DNA of 64,000 nucleotides. Origin: Paenochrobactrum pullorum (GTDB lineage Bacteria; Pseudomonadota; Alphaproteobacteria; Rhizobiales; Rhizobiaceae). Below the pieces are notes generated by a model. It did not search any database. It saw nothing but the letters and a program-made list of their open reading frames with translations, and had not been told where the DNA came from. Shown here in pieces: positions 7,565 through 15,890 of this stretch (positions are counted from its first letter, which is position 1; the number at the start of each line of letters is the position of its first letter). The translations under genes were made by a program, and so were the position numbers. Where the stretch lies: NCBI RefSeq assembly GCF_041929845.1, contig NZ_JBHEEH010000008.1:1-64000 (forward strand), read 5' to 3'.

Positions 7565-8491
7565 ATGCGTCTCATTCTGCCTACGTTTATGCTATCTCTT
7601 ACCGTCACCTCTGTATTCGCTCAAGCAACAACGGATGGAGTAGACAAAGCTAAATTTAGCCAGTGTGAAGAATTTCTAAAGAACGTGAATGTTCTCAAGC
7701 CCCGCAAGGATAATGCCGTTCGGGACATTCCTGAAGGTTGCATCATTTCAAACAGTATTTATGATTCATCGAGTTTCATGGACTGGTCAATTGAAAGAGC
7801 CATCGTCGAATTTGACCGCTTTCAGGATTACTTGTCGGATACGCCTGACTTGAATAAAGCTCCGCCGCAATGGGGACGGATTGCGGTAGACGGTATCCGT
7901 ATGATACTGCAAAGCGGCAACCATATGTCGAATTACATCACCTCAATTCAACAATGGCCAATGGATGTCTCAGCCTCCTACCGCTTTAATCCAGAAAGCG
8001 GATTTCTACATATTCAGAATGCAGAAATCAGCAGCACAAAGCTCGGCAAAGCTTCAATCTCTGCCGAAATAAATCTGCCGGCCGGTTCATCGGTTGCATC
8101 ACTCATAGCTCATCCAACCGCCACACTTTCACATCTGCGTATACGGCTTGATAATCAAGGCATATGGGAGAGTTTCGCCCTACCTGTACTTGCCAATTAC
8201 GCTGCCTTGCCCTCAGAAAGCGAAGAAAGAGATCTGGAAGCCGATATTGCGCGCCTGCGTGATTTAGCAAGCAAAGCTATTGAAATGCTGCCCGACAGCC
8301 AGATCAATGCTAGTTCCCGACAAGCCTTACTCAAATTTATCCAGGATATGCCACATCCGGCAGGATTCTTTGCAATGGATTTACAATTTGATCCACCTTT
8401 ACCAATCGACAGTGATTTCATTGAGAGCGGCAAGTTGACAGATCAGGCACTCATTGGTGGAAAAATCACTGCCATCTATAGGGCACGCTAA
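7565..8491 (+). CDS. Periplasmic hypothetical protein
   Basis: A 308-residue protein with a signal peptide (MRLILPTFMLSLTVTSVFAQ). The start at 7565 is chosen because the 16 codons before it would mask the signal. The mature part has two early cysteines (FSQCEEF, PEGCII), beta-rich central sequence (AEISSTKLGKASISAEINLP) and a C-terminal half with helices then PAGFFAMDLQFDPPLPIDSD. The arrangement resembles periplasmic proteins of unknown function such as the DUF2125 type, but the match is not firm. No neighbour suggests a pathway. Confidence 0.7.
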   Translation: MRLILPTFMLSLTVTSVFAQATTDGVDKAKFSQCEEFLKNVNVLKPRKDNAVRDIPEGCIISNSIYDSSSFMDWSIERAIVEFDRFQDYLSDTPDLNKAPPQWGRIAVDGIRMILQSGNHMSNYITSIQQWPMDVSASYRFNPESGFLHIQNAEISSTKLGKASISAEINLPAGSSVASLIAHPTATLSHLRIRLDNQGIWESFALPVLANYAALPSESEERDLEADIARLRDLASKAIEMLPDSQINASSRQALLKFIQDMPHPAGFFAMDLQFDPPLPIDSDFIESGKLTDQALIGGKITAIYRAR

Positions 8492-8811
8492 GGCTTTGAA
8501 GTGCGAATGATCAGCCTTATATATGGGCGCATTTATGCAAACATATCAATATGCTGAACAAAAATTGGCATTTATCAATTGTATGGAGAAAAATTCTGAG
8601 CAGTTTTATAATGACAGCAATTATATGCGGCAATCAAAGCCGCCTTATCAATGATATTTAGTGTGTTATACTTCCTTTGCCTTGCTGATCATCCAACCAA
8701 ATGTGACATGATAAAATAAAAAATTATGTCTTTATCCATTGACGTTTCAGTCACTGTCGCGTCGAATAGACATTAATTTGAAACTCATCAGCTCAATCGG
8801 AGGCCTGGCCA
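8492..8811. other. Gene-free stretch with probable promoter
   Basis: AT-rich; GGCGG..CCGCC-like half-sites occur near 8628-8645. A TTGACG box lies at 8739-8744 before the next gene; no clear -10 box could be assigned. Confidence 0.35.
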
Positions 8812-9117
8812 ATGAAGAAAGCTATTCCTATCTTTACCGCTGCCCTTATGCTCAATTTATCAGGTGTTTATCAAATCGCAGAAGCGGCTGTAAGCCCATC
8901 CAAGCAACGGGCGGCAGAGGTAAAAGCAATCGTTGATACTGTTGCTAAAAAACTGCCCAAACACCCGATCCACTCAGTTATGTATATCCGAGCCAATAAT
9001 TTTGAAGTGCTTGCTGGTACCTGTTCGCTTCGCGCACATATTTTAACTTCAAAAACAGTGGCAGAAGGTAAGGCTGACAAAATAAAAGTCCGACTTAATC
9101 GTGAACGCTGCCAATAA
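8812..9117 (+). CDS. Small secreted hypothetical protein
   Basis: A 101-residue protein with a signal peptide (MKKAIPIFTAALMLNLSGVY, cleavage after AEAA). The mature part is basic and carries two cysteines (AGTCSLR and the penultimate residue). GGAGG lies seven bases before the ATG. The next gene starts three bases after its stop, so the two form a pair. No known family is recognised. Confidence 0.65.
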   Translation: MKKAIPIFTAALMLNLSGVYQIAEAAVSPSKQRAAEVKAIVDTVAKKLPKHPIHSVMYIRANNFEVLAGTCSLRAHILTSKTVAEGKADKIKVRLNRERCQ

Positions 9118-9119
9118 TT

Positions 9120-9386
9120 ATGCAAACAGATCAGTATCGTGTCCAAAGAAACATCTGCTTTTCCGCAATCATAGCGATAATATTTGGCGCGATAACTGCT
9201 TTATTGTTTTATTATATCACTATATTTGGCACTGGTAATGACGGCTATTTGATAATTTATTGCATTTTTACTGTGCCGATAGCCCTTATTTTCGGTTTGT
9301 GGGGATTGTTTTATCACAGGAGCAAACTTGCATTAATCGGGCTTCTACTTTGCTTCTCCCCGCTTGTGGAACTCAATTTTATTTAA
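9120..9386 (+). CDS. Small integral membrane protein
   Basis: An 88-residue protein with three predicted membrane helices (about 12-34, 42-62, 66-84). It starts three bases after the preceding secreted protein, suggesting co-translation and possibly a joint role at the membrane. No conserved motif is recognised. Confidence 0.6.
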   Translation: MQTDQYRVQRNICFSAIIAIIFGAITALLFYYITIFGTGNDGYLIIYCIFTVPIALIFGLWGLFYHRSKLALIGLLLCFSPLVELNFI

Positions 9387-9533
9387 AATCCATATTTATT
9401 CTGCAATTCAAATTTCATAATTCATAATAAAAACTCTAAAAAAAGGATATAATTGGCTACGGTAACAATACAATCTTGGCCTAAAGCATCACACCTGATT
9501 TGCTTCAATAAAAGCGTGTTTTCAGGAGAGACT

Positions 9534-9611
9534 ATGAGTGATAAAATCTATTCATTGATCGCTCTCATCATCGTAGCAATCATTGCCTTCATTGTTACAA
9601 AACCGTTCTGA
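9534..9611 (+). CDS. 25-residue single-helix membrane protein
   Basis: A short frame MSDKIYSLIALI... ending VTKPF, almost entirely one hydrophobic helix with a charged N-terminus. AGGAGAG lies five bases before the ATG, an excellent site, which is the main reason to accept it. It is too short for usual gene callers. It converges with the DapA-like gene 20 bases downstream. The function is unknown; many such peptides modulate membrane complexes. Confidence 0.55.
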   Translation: MSDKIYSLIALIIVAIIAFIVTKPF

Positions 9612-9631
9612 TTATGCTTAATCGGAGTGAG

Positions 9632-10525
9632 TTACCGTAAAAAATCCGTCGAATAATTTTCTAAAACCCGAATGACACTTTCACGATCCGATAAGCTTAA
9701 AGGCAAAAGTGGTTTAGGAAGTGCGGCATCTGCTATTTCAAAATAATCAAGCATTTCGTAAGTAACGCGCAAACTGGAATATTTTTTGAAAACATCCCAG
9801 AGCGGTTGCAAGCGCATGTTTAAATCCCGCGCTTTGTTGATATCACCGGTTTGCGCTGCATTTGTTAATTCAACACAAATACCCGGAAATGTGCCAGCTA
9901 AGACGCTATACCATGTATCAGCGCCTGCAATCAGTGCATCAGCGCAACCCCAATCTCCACTATAACCGATTTCAAAACCCGTTGGCATATTGACTCTTTG
10001 GCGTTGTAAATGTTCTTTGATTTCACAGACTGGCAAAGGGTTCTTAATCCCGACGATATCGGGCATTTGAGCTAAACGGAATATCAAGCGCTCTGAAAAA
10101 GTAAAATGAGTCGTTGAAGGGTTGTCATAAATACATAATGGCAGGCCGCTTTGACGGGCAACTGTTGTAAAATGCACAAATACTTCATCTTCGGTGAGTG
10201 GTGTGTAGGATACAGCAGATAGTAATCCGGCTGTCGCTCCCATTGCTTTCGCGTCTTTGGCATAATTCACCGCATCATCAGTACGCATGGCACTGATGCC
10301 GACGACAAGCGGCACCCGTCCGTTATTCTGTGTCTGCGCCACTTCAATGGCCTGCCGCCTCGTTCTCTCATTCAGGTACATATATGCACCCGTACTACCC
10401 AAAAGACCGATAGAATGAACACCTGCGGTAATCATCCGTTCGGTTAATTGCTTCAAAGCTTCACTATTTAAAATCCCCTGTTCGCTGACGGGCGTCACAG
10501 GAAAAGCAGAAAGACCGTGAAGCAT
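9632..10525 (-). CDS. Dihydrodipicolinate synthase family (DapA/NAL-like) aldolase or lyase
   Basis: A 297-residue TIM-barrel class I aldolase. The GSTGAYMYL motif (about 43-51) corresponds to the family GTTGE, IYDNPSTT carries the catalytic Tyr, and VGIKNP carries the Schiff-base Lys at about 160. The family condenses or cleaves pyruvate-type substrates (dapA, nanA, keto-deoxy sugar acid lyases). The altered GSTGAY motif and isolated position argue against the housekeeping DapA; the substrate is unknown. It lies downstream of the P1 peptidase on the same strand, separated by a hairpin. Confidence 0.85.
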   Translation of the reverse strand: MLHGLSAFPVTPVSEQGILNSEALKQLTERMITAGVHSIGLLGSTGAYMYLNERTRRQAIEVAQTQNNGRVPLVVGISAMRTDDAVNYAKDAKAMGATAGLLSAVSYTPLTEDEVFVHFTTVARQSGLPLCIYDNPSTTHFTFSERLIFRLAQMPDIVGIKNPLPVCEIKEHLQRQRVNMPTGFEIGYSGDWGCADALIAGADTWYSVLAGTFPGICVELTNAAQTGDINKARDLNMRLQPLWDVFKKYSSLRVTYEMLDYFEIADAALPKPLLPLSLSDRESVIRVLENYSTDFLR

Positions 10526-10588
10526 TACATGTACCCTTAATTCATATTTGGATATTTTTATGAGCGAACATTAAACCTATAGCAATAA

Positions 10589-10606
10589 GGCGGCCCGCAG
10601 GCCGCC
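10589..10606 (-). terminator. GC-rich hairpin after the P1 peptidase gene
   Basis: GGCGGCC, loop CGCA, GGCCGCC, followed on the minus strand by TTATTGCTAT; a moderate terminator. Confidence 0.55.
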
Positions 10607-10620
10607 CGTAATCAAGATAA

Positions 10621-12075
10621 TTATTTGCTCGACTTAATCGATTTTTGCTCCCAATGACCGGGATTGATCGTCAGCCCACTTGCCTCATCAAACTGAAGAG
10701 CTAGCGGATAACGATCTGCAACAGTAAAAAGATTTTCTGAAACTGCAGAGAGTTTAACCGGTTTTTCTTTACCAATTGCAAAAGCAGGTCTGTCACCCAC
10801 TGCCTGCGCATAAAGCTGACCATCTTTATGCGTAATTTCGACAGTTACAAAAGGACTGAAAACATATTTACCTGTCATTTTAGCCAAGTTATCTTCTGAT
10901 AATTTCAGATCTTCGGCAGGAACCAATTTTTTCGGCTGCTCAGGCACTGAAGCGAGAATAGCATCCCACATCACTTCTGATGCAATTGCACCCAGATCAC
11001 CTGTACTAATTCCTGCCCCCAAATCACTTGCAGACATGCCGCCTGCCTTGACATCGTCCCCGACTTCGCCGGTTGAGACTGCATAGAGAACGTCACCGTC
11101 ATTGACGGTGGCGAAAGGCTGTAACCCTCGTCCCATTGAGGTATGTACTTGCACTGCCAATCTTTGCAGTTCCGCATAGGTCATTTTTTGATTGGTCACA
11201 ACGAGACTGATGGTTGTATTTTTATTATCGGCACCTTGCGGAACACCATCCCAACCAAGTTTACGGCTATGAGGAACACCTGCAAAAAGATCTGCGGTTT
11301 TAGTAGATTCCGGCCAGGTACTGTCTTTAAAGCAAGTGACAATTGATCCATCACGATCAGTAATCACACCGCCTGCATTTACAACCGTAAAAGCAGCGAT
11401 TTTAATATCACCAATCTGACGGAAAGCGCCCCCTTGACCTGAATAGGAGCCGCAACCAAAGAAGCCACCGGAACGGGCAAAACGCCCTGCTCCCTGCGAA
11501 CCAAGAGGAAACACACCTGGTCTCACAGCCCGCAATGCAGCCTGCGCCAGTTTTTTATCCGGATAAACTTCATTGAGACGACGGTCGCCAAAATCGTAAA
11601 TAATGGCACCCACTGTCAGCGCCAAATTATCCCAATAACCATTGCGGATATTGTCGTCTTTCAGACCTGTTGCCACTGCTGTGGTGCTTTCCAAGCCGTA
11701 CCAAGAGCCTCCTGAAAAAACCACTGCATCAAGTTCCGGCTTTTCATAGCCAAGGCGCAAATAATCCGTGTTCACAGTACCGGGCGCACCGCCGCGCACA
11801 TCCACTGCGCCAAGTGATTTCTTGCCAAATTTGAATACGGTAACCCCAGTCGGACCTTCTTCATATTCTCCGGTGCCAATTTGAAGTGCCGGCCAGTCAA
11901 ATTCCAATAATTTCTCGCCAGAATTAATAAGCGGCTTTAAATTCTGCTCTGCCAAAACAGGTGTTGTGATAAGACAAGCTGCTAAAGCAAAGCTTGCCAT
12001 TCGAAGGGGTGCCCCCCCAGTCGTTCTTATTTTCTGATGTTCCCGAATATAATTTTTTTTATGACCAGTATCCAT
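10621..12075 (-). CDS. Exported P1-family (DmpA/S58-like) peptidase with extra C-terminal domain
   Basis: A 484-residue protein with a basic N-terminal stretch and a signal peptide (core MASFALAACLITTPVLAEQ). The body follows the P1/DmpA autoprocessing aminopeptidase fold: EEGPTGVTVF, DVRGGAPGT, FSGGSWYGLE, SQGAGRF, VNAGGVITDRDG, then NTTISLVVTN, where self-cleavage and the N-terminal nucleophile are expected, and DGDVLYAVSTGEVG. About 90 further residues form a beta-rich domain not usual for DmpA. Proteins of this family hydrolyse short peptides or amides. GGGAGAAGAGA precedes the ATG. Export to the periplasm and substrate are inferred. Confidence 0.85.
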   Translation of the reverse strand: MDTGHKKNYIREHQKIRTTGGAPLRMASFALAACLITTPVLAEQNLKPLINSGEKLLEFDWPALQIGTGEYEEGPTGVTVFKFGKKSLGAVDVRGGAPGTVNTDYLRLGYEKPELDAVVFSGGSWYGLESTTAVATGLKDDNIRNGYWDNLALTVGAIIYDFGDRRLNEVYPDKKLAQAALRAVRPGVFPLGSQGAGRFARSGGFFGCGSYSGQGGAFRQIGDIKIAAFTVVNAGGVITDRDGSIVTCFKDSTWPESTKTADLFAGVPHSRKLGWDGVPQGADNKNTTISLVVTNQKMTYAELQRLAVQVHTSMGRGLQPFATVNDGDVLYAVSTGEVGDDVKAGGMSASDLGAGISTGDLGAIASEVMWDAILASVPEQPKKLVPAEDLKLSEDNLAKMTGKYVFSPFVTVEITHKDGQLYAQAVGDRPAFAIGKEKPVKLSAVSENLFTVADRYPLALQFDEASGLTINPGHWEQKSIKSSK

Positions 12076-12411
12076 TCTCTTCTCCCATTGAATGTTACTA
12101 TTCTATCTATACGAATAGATTATATAGTTATTGTCAATGTGCTTATTTCAGCAATTTTATTGCTATTCAAAATGAATATATGATCAAATTAGAAGATGAA
12201 GATATCGAAACAAGTTTTTGTTTATATTGAATAATATCAGTATATTTATCTAATGTTATGGCTTCAATCTAAAACATCCCATTTTTGAACCAATATTACG
12301 TAAAATGTAATGAAAAAAATCTGAACATCAAAAAAACGACTCATACGAAAGTCTAAGAAAGATAAAAATGGCTATAAATACCGCTCCCCATAAGGCGGCA
12401 TCATATAAAAC
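12076..12411. other. Intergenic region with probable promoter of the P1 peptidase gene
   Basis: On the minus strand a TTGACA box lies at 12137-12132. Downstream is an inverted pair CTATTC (12098-12103) and GAATAG (12113-12118) that could be an operator. The -10 box is not clear. The rest is AT-rich and holds no supported gene. Confidence 0.4.
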
Positions 12412-12951
12412 TCAGCTCAAAAAATAATGAATGAGATGGATATCATCCGGCTCCATCTCATAGAGTTTCTTATCTGGTTTTGTGGTTAAAACACCACCTT
12501 GGTGCATATAAAAATCAACGGTTCGGCGTGTGGATGTCGCAGATATATAAAAGCCTTTCGCACCCTGTTCTAGCGCGATTTCTTTGCAAAGCCCATAAAA
12601 CTTGGATGCCAGCTTTTTTCCGCGCCAATCATGGCTGACATGCAAAAACGGCAATTGGCGCAAATCCGGATAATCGATTACAGGACGTGCATCAACAACG
12701 CCGGCAGCCACTAATTTTTCATCATTAAATGCTCCTAAAAACACACCGCCATGATCAAAGCAATCAAGCAAGACCGGTGTATAAAGCTCCGGCTCACCAT
12801 CCGGCCAGTCGCGCGTGTCATAGAATTCAGAGCGAAGATACAAATCGCCATCTTTTACATAATAAACATCTTCAACAATTTCGCGTCGTTCAATCTGCCA
12901 GACATTTTTAACTTCATCTCTTTGAAGACGGCGAATAATGATATCGTCCAT
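12412..12951 (-). CDS. GNAT-family N-acetyltransferase
   Basis: A 179-residue protein of the GCN5-related fold: N-terminal IIIRRLQRDEV, core GVFLGAFNDEKLVAAGVVD, and the acetyl-CoA loop HVSHDWRGKKLASKFY, followed by GAKGFYISATSTRRTVDFYM. It transfers an acetyl group from acetyl-CoA to an amine; the substrate is unknown. Its 3' end lies next to an AT-rich gap; no operon partner is visible. Confidence 0.88.
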   Translation of the reverse strand: MDDIIIRRLQRDEVKNVWQIERREIVEDVYYVKDGDLYLRSEFYDTRDWPDGEPELYTPVLLDCFDHGGVFLGAFNDEKLVAAGVVDARPVIDYPDLRQLPFLHVSHDWRGKKLASKFYGLCKEIALEQGAKGFYISATSTRRTVDFYMHQGGVLTTKPDKKLYEMEPDDIHLIHYFLS

Positions 12952-13152
12952 ACTTTTCTAAGCCACATTTTGAATGTAATAAATTTCATGCTTTCTGACA
13001 GTTTGGTATCAATTTAACAAGTCGGCAGCCTTTATGAGTATGATTTTTAAAATGAATAGTTTCTGCGTTATCAAAAAAACAAAGCCGCAAAATGCCCTTA
13101 TTAAAGGATGTCTCTATGGTTATCGACGGTAACATCGCGGCGGTATTAATCC

Positions 13153-13269
13153 ATGTTTCAAACAATTAGCGCATCCCTTTATCGTGGCCCGATTACAATT
13201 CAGGACAATTTAAAAACGTGCCAATTTATAGATCCTTGGGGCAATTGCATTGGCTTGAGAGGTGCATGA
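13153..13269 (+). pseudogene. VOC/glyoxalase-fold protein C-terminal remnant
   Basis: A 38-codon frame ends YRGPITIQDNLKTC, then FIDPWGNCIGLRGA and a stop. This is the typical end of vicinal-oxygen-chelate (glyoxalase/bleomycin resistance) proteins, where DPxGNxIGL holds the last metal-ligand region. At least 80 upstream residues are missing and upstream frames are closed. Confidence 0.6.
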
Positions 13270-13299
13270 AATGCGCAGACACAACAGAAAGTTAAACGG

Positions 13300-13458
13300 A
13301 TGATTATCTCAGTCGAAATAGCGCCAAAAAGCTTGAAACCACAAATTCATGCGCTGTTGCTGACTTATCTTCATGAGCTCAGCACCTATGATGAAATAGA
13401 TGATGATTACCCGTTGTCGGCGATGAGGCAGATGACGTGCCGGTACTTTTACAGCTGA
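13300..13458 (+). pseudogene. GNAT acetyltransferase N-terminal remnant
   Basis: A 52-codon frame begins MIISVEIAPKSLKPQIHALL and continues YLHELSTYDEIDDDYP, like the start of GNAT proteins. The family sequence stops around 13412, and the remaining codons lie over the neighbouring LysR remnant in another frame. The acetyl-CoA-binding part is absent. Confidence 0.5.
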
Positions 13459-13657
13459 TTGCCATGCAAAGAGGCATACACTTTACGGCTCGGCTATTGC
13501 CAAAACTCTGCCTCAGGATGTGGTCGCCATTCCACTGGAAGATATGCATTGCAATTTCAATATCGGCATCGCTTGGGATAGACAGCGTGAAACCCCGTTG
13601 ATGAATGACTTCATCCGGTTTATTGAGGCCAATTCCTTTATGATTAACACCCAATAA
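13416..13657 (+). pseudogene. LysR-type regulator C-terminal remnant (frameshifted)
   Basis: One frame reads VGDEADDVPVLLQLIAMQRG; after a shift the next reads AIAKTLPQDVVAIPL, then FNIGIAWDRQRETPLMNDFI and ends in INTQ. The pattern (hydrophobic LLQLIAMQRGI, then LP..VVAIPL, then a basic-aromatic strand and FIRFIE) is the end of a LysR effector-binding domain. It directly joins the GNAT fragment, indicating deletion between two former genes. Confidence 0.55.
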
Positions 13658-13677
13658 ATAACCTTCAGGAATATTCA

Positions 13678-13899
13678 ATGCGTAATAGCTTAAACCAAAA
13701 AGTCATTGAGGTTTGCAATCAAAAGATTGCAGCCAAAGGTGATAATGTCGGCCTTTCTTTTTACGCATTTTTTGCCAATAAAAATGATGATCCGGAGCTG
13801 TTGATGGAAGCAGCAGAGTGGTGGATCAGAACGCATAAGCTCGACCACTTTGAAAAAACAGTCAAAATCAAAGCTATGGTTGAGCGTGAGATATCTTAA
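13678..13899 (+). CDS. Small conserved protein, probably DUF6500 family
   Basis: A 73-residue soluble protein, MRNSLNQKVIEVCNQKIAAK, then GLSFYAFFANKNDDPELLME and WWIRTHKLDHFEKTVKI. This closely resembles, from memory, the DUF6500 family of short proteobacterial proteins. AGGAATATTCA precedes the ATG. The function is unknown. It is intact although it follows a row of broken genes. Confidence 0.7.
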   Translation: MRNSLNQKVIEVCNQKIAAKGDNVGLSFYAFFANKNDDPELLMEAAEWWIRTHKLDHFEKTVKIKAMVEREIS

Positions 13900-13947
13900 A
13901 ATTTCGCTTGTTATTTTAACATCTTCATCAAGGCGGTAAATTAATCA

Positions 13948-14322
13948 ATGCTCAGTCAGCTATTCAAGCCTTTGATTACATCTTTGATCGCAGGCAATAT
14001 TTTTATATTCACGTCGCCATTCGCATCTGCCGCCAATTGGGAGATTTGTGATCTGACGGTTCAGGTTCAAAAGCCTCAAACGAATGAGCATATGCTTTTT
14101 GCAAAGATTATCAGTGTGAAAGCGCAAGGTCAGGCAGAATGTCCAAAAACCGGCGAAGCATTCAACTTTCAGCCGGAAAGTGAGGACTATCAATCCATGA
14201 TCCCGCGTAAGAAGTGGCCAAAACCAAATCAGATCATTTCTGTACGCTATCGTTATCTGGATGGTATATGTAAAAATTCCGGCCCCTGCCGTATCAAACA
14301 CTCTTCGCTCATGAAAAACTAG
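13948..14322 (+). CDS. Secreted conserved hypothetical protein
   Basis: A 124-residue protein with a signal peptide ending at ASAA near residue 29. The mature part has cysteines in WEICDLTV, QAECPKT, GICKNSG and PCRIKH, probably two disulfides, and a beta-rich middle (ISVRYRYLDG). It resembles small periplasmic proteins common in Hyphomicrobiales, but no named family is assigned. Confidence 0.65.
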   Translation: MLSQLFKPLITSLIAGNIFIFTSPFASAANWEICDLTVQVQKPQTNEHMLFAKIISVKAQGQAECPKTGEAFNFQPESEDYQSMIPRKKWPKPNQIISVRYRYLDGICKNSGPCRIKHSSLMKN

Positions 14323-14414
14323 CGCGAGCGATTATAAAAAATTTTGAGCAATCTTGAAAAGTCATAATTCGCTTCCCAGTTTCATTTGAAAGCAAATGAG
14401 GAGTCTTAAAGATA

Positions 14415-14708
14415 ATGCTCTGCCCTATTGATAATAGTGAACTGGTCATGTCCGAGCGTCAGGGAATTGAAATTGATTATTGCCCTAAATGCCGTGGCGT
14501 CTGGCTGGATCGCGGTGAGCTGGATAAGATTATTGAACGATCAGTTCCCGCAGAAGAGCCAAGAACCGCTTACCATAATGATCAGCGCTCCGGTGATCGT
14601 CAATATGACGGGCGCGCTCATGACGGTCGTTACAGACGTGATGATGATTATGAGCATAAAAAATATCTTAAAAAGAAGTCGCTGCTCGGCGAATTATTTG
14701 ACTTCTAA
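14415..14708 (+). CDS. TFIIB-type zinc-ribbon protein
   Basis: A 97-residue protein. Residues 1-45 form the zf-TFIIB domain: MLCPIDNSELVM and IDYCPKCRGVWLDRGELDKI, with cysteines placed to bind zinc and the diagnostic GVWLDRGEL. The rest is a charged, His/Asp/Arg-rich linker (RSGDRQYDGRAHDGRYRRDD) and a basic end. Family members are widespread and of unknown function. A bidirectional terminator follows. Confidence 0.9.
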   Translation: MLCPIDNSELVMSERQGIEIDYCPKCRGVWLDRGELDKIIERSVPAEEPRTAYHNDQRSGDRQYDGRAHDGRYRRDDDYEHKKYLKKKSLLGELFDF

Positions 14709-14737
14709 GATTTGCAGCCATCACTTGCGGTTGTTTC

Positions 14738-14771
14738 TAAAAGTCCCGTTTTCATCAACGGGACTTTTTTA
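14738..14771. terminator. Bidirectional rho-independent terminator
   Basis: AAAAGTCCCGTT, loop TTCATC, AACGGGACTTTTTT between the convergent zinc-ribbon and VOC genes. Confidence 0.9.
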
Positions 14772-14788
14772 ATGATAGAACGGTTTCT

Positions 14789-15790
14789 TCAGACTTTGCT
14801 GGTCGTGATTACATTGCCCCAAGGATCTTCAAATGTATTCGAAGCGCCGCCACGGCTGTCTTCAAGTACTACAAATGACAATCCTGCGCGGTCTAAATCG
14901 CGTTTTTCTGCACGATTACTTTGCCAGGAATTGGCAGCGATATGGTGATGATAGCCGCCGGTTGACAAGAAAACAGCCTTGTCACCATAAGCTTGCACCG
15001 TATCAAAACCCAGCTCGTCATGCCAAAAAGTTTCGGCGTGCTGTGCATTGCCAACGCGCAGATGCACATGACCGACAACTGTGTTTTGCGGAGCCTCAAG
15101 CCACTCACCGCCTGCATGTTTTCCAGCATCCAGCAAATTGCCAACATCCAGAGCTTCAGTTCCCATCACCACCTGTGAGCCGTTCCATTGCCAGCCTTCA
15201 TGCGGACGATCGGCATAAATTTCAATGCCGTTGCCTTCCGGATCGGTGAGATAAACCGCTTCACTGACATTATGGTCGGAAGCACCGGCAACCGGAATTT
15301 GTTTATCAATAGCAAAGCGCGCCCAACGTGCCAGATCAACACGCGAAGGCAACAAAAAGGCCGTATGATAAAGACCCGCGCTACGTGGATCATCTGGTTT
15401 GGCAGAAGAAAACTGCTCGATTTCAAGTAATTCCCGATCACCCGCCCCTAGAATAATCGTATGATTACGACGTGCTATTTCCTGTAAGCCAATTATATTC
15501 CGGTAATATTGAGCCAAACTTTCGGCATCGCGTGATTTCAAGCCGACACGGGCAACACGCACCGGCGTTGTCATGGCAAAAGGCAATGGCGAAACGACTG
15601 GTGACAATTTCTCATCCATGGTCACTCTCTCCTGTGACAGATCCCCGGCAAAGCCAACACCCGCTGTGGTCAAAATAGATGCCGTACTCGCCAAACCGGC
15701 AGCAATAAAGGAGCGTCTGTTCATCGCCTTTTGATCTCTTTTCATCCTCAGCATAAGCGCTTTTCTAATAGAGAGATCGTCTTTATTCAT
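14789..15790 (-). CDS. VOC-family ring-cleavage-type dioxygenase-like protein with Tat-like signal
   Basis: A 333-residue protein. An N-terminal RRSFIAAGLAST stretch (about 25-48) looks like a twin-arginine signal, ending near GFAGD. Two VOC modules follow: the first VARVGLKSRDAESLAQYYRN, GLYHTAFLLPSR, GNGIEIYAD; the second VVGHVHLRVGN, GGYHHHIAANSW, DPWGNVI. The layout resembles CatE/2,3-dioxygenase-like proteins. Module 2 keeps the His of VHLRV and the YHHH histidines; module 1 has Arg where the first ligand His is common, which is usual for the non-catalytic half. Export of such an enzyme is uncommon. The start could also be a Met about 23 codons in. Confidence 0.8.
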   Translation of the reverse strand: MNKDDLSIRKALMLRMKRDQKAMNRRSFIAAGLASTASILTTAGVGFAGDLSQERVTMDEKLSPVVSPLPFAMTTPVRVARVGLKSRDAESLAQYYRNIIGLQEIARRNHTIILGAGDRELLEIEQFSSAKPDDPRSAGLYHTAFLLPSRVDLARWARFAIDKQIPVAGASDHNVSEAVYLTDPEGNGIEIYADRPHEGWQWNGSQVVMGTEALDVGNLLDAGKHAGGEWLEAPQNTVVGHVHLRVGNAQHAETFWHDELGFDTVQAYGDKAVFLSTGGYHHHIAANSWQSNRAEKRDLDRAGLSFVVLEDSRGGASNTFEDPWGNVITTSKV

Positions 15791-15890
15791 TGTTCAAACA
15801 AGTCGTAAAATTGCAAACAGCCTGTTCACAAAAAGAGATCAATAGCATTGGCGGCCTTTATTGAAAGCTGCCATTGCTGATTTCATAAAT

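Noticed and set aside
9632..12075. DapA-like lyase plus P1 peptidase as a biosynthetic cluster
   Set aside because: Only two enzymes, separated by a hairpin and about 95 bases, with no partner genes; no pathway can be supported.
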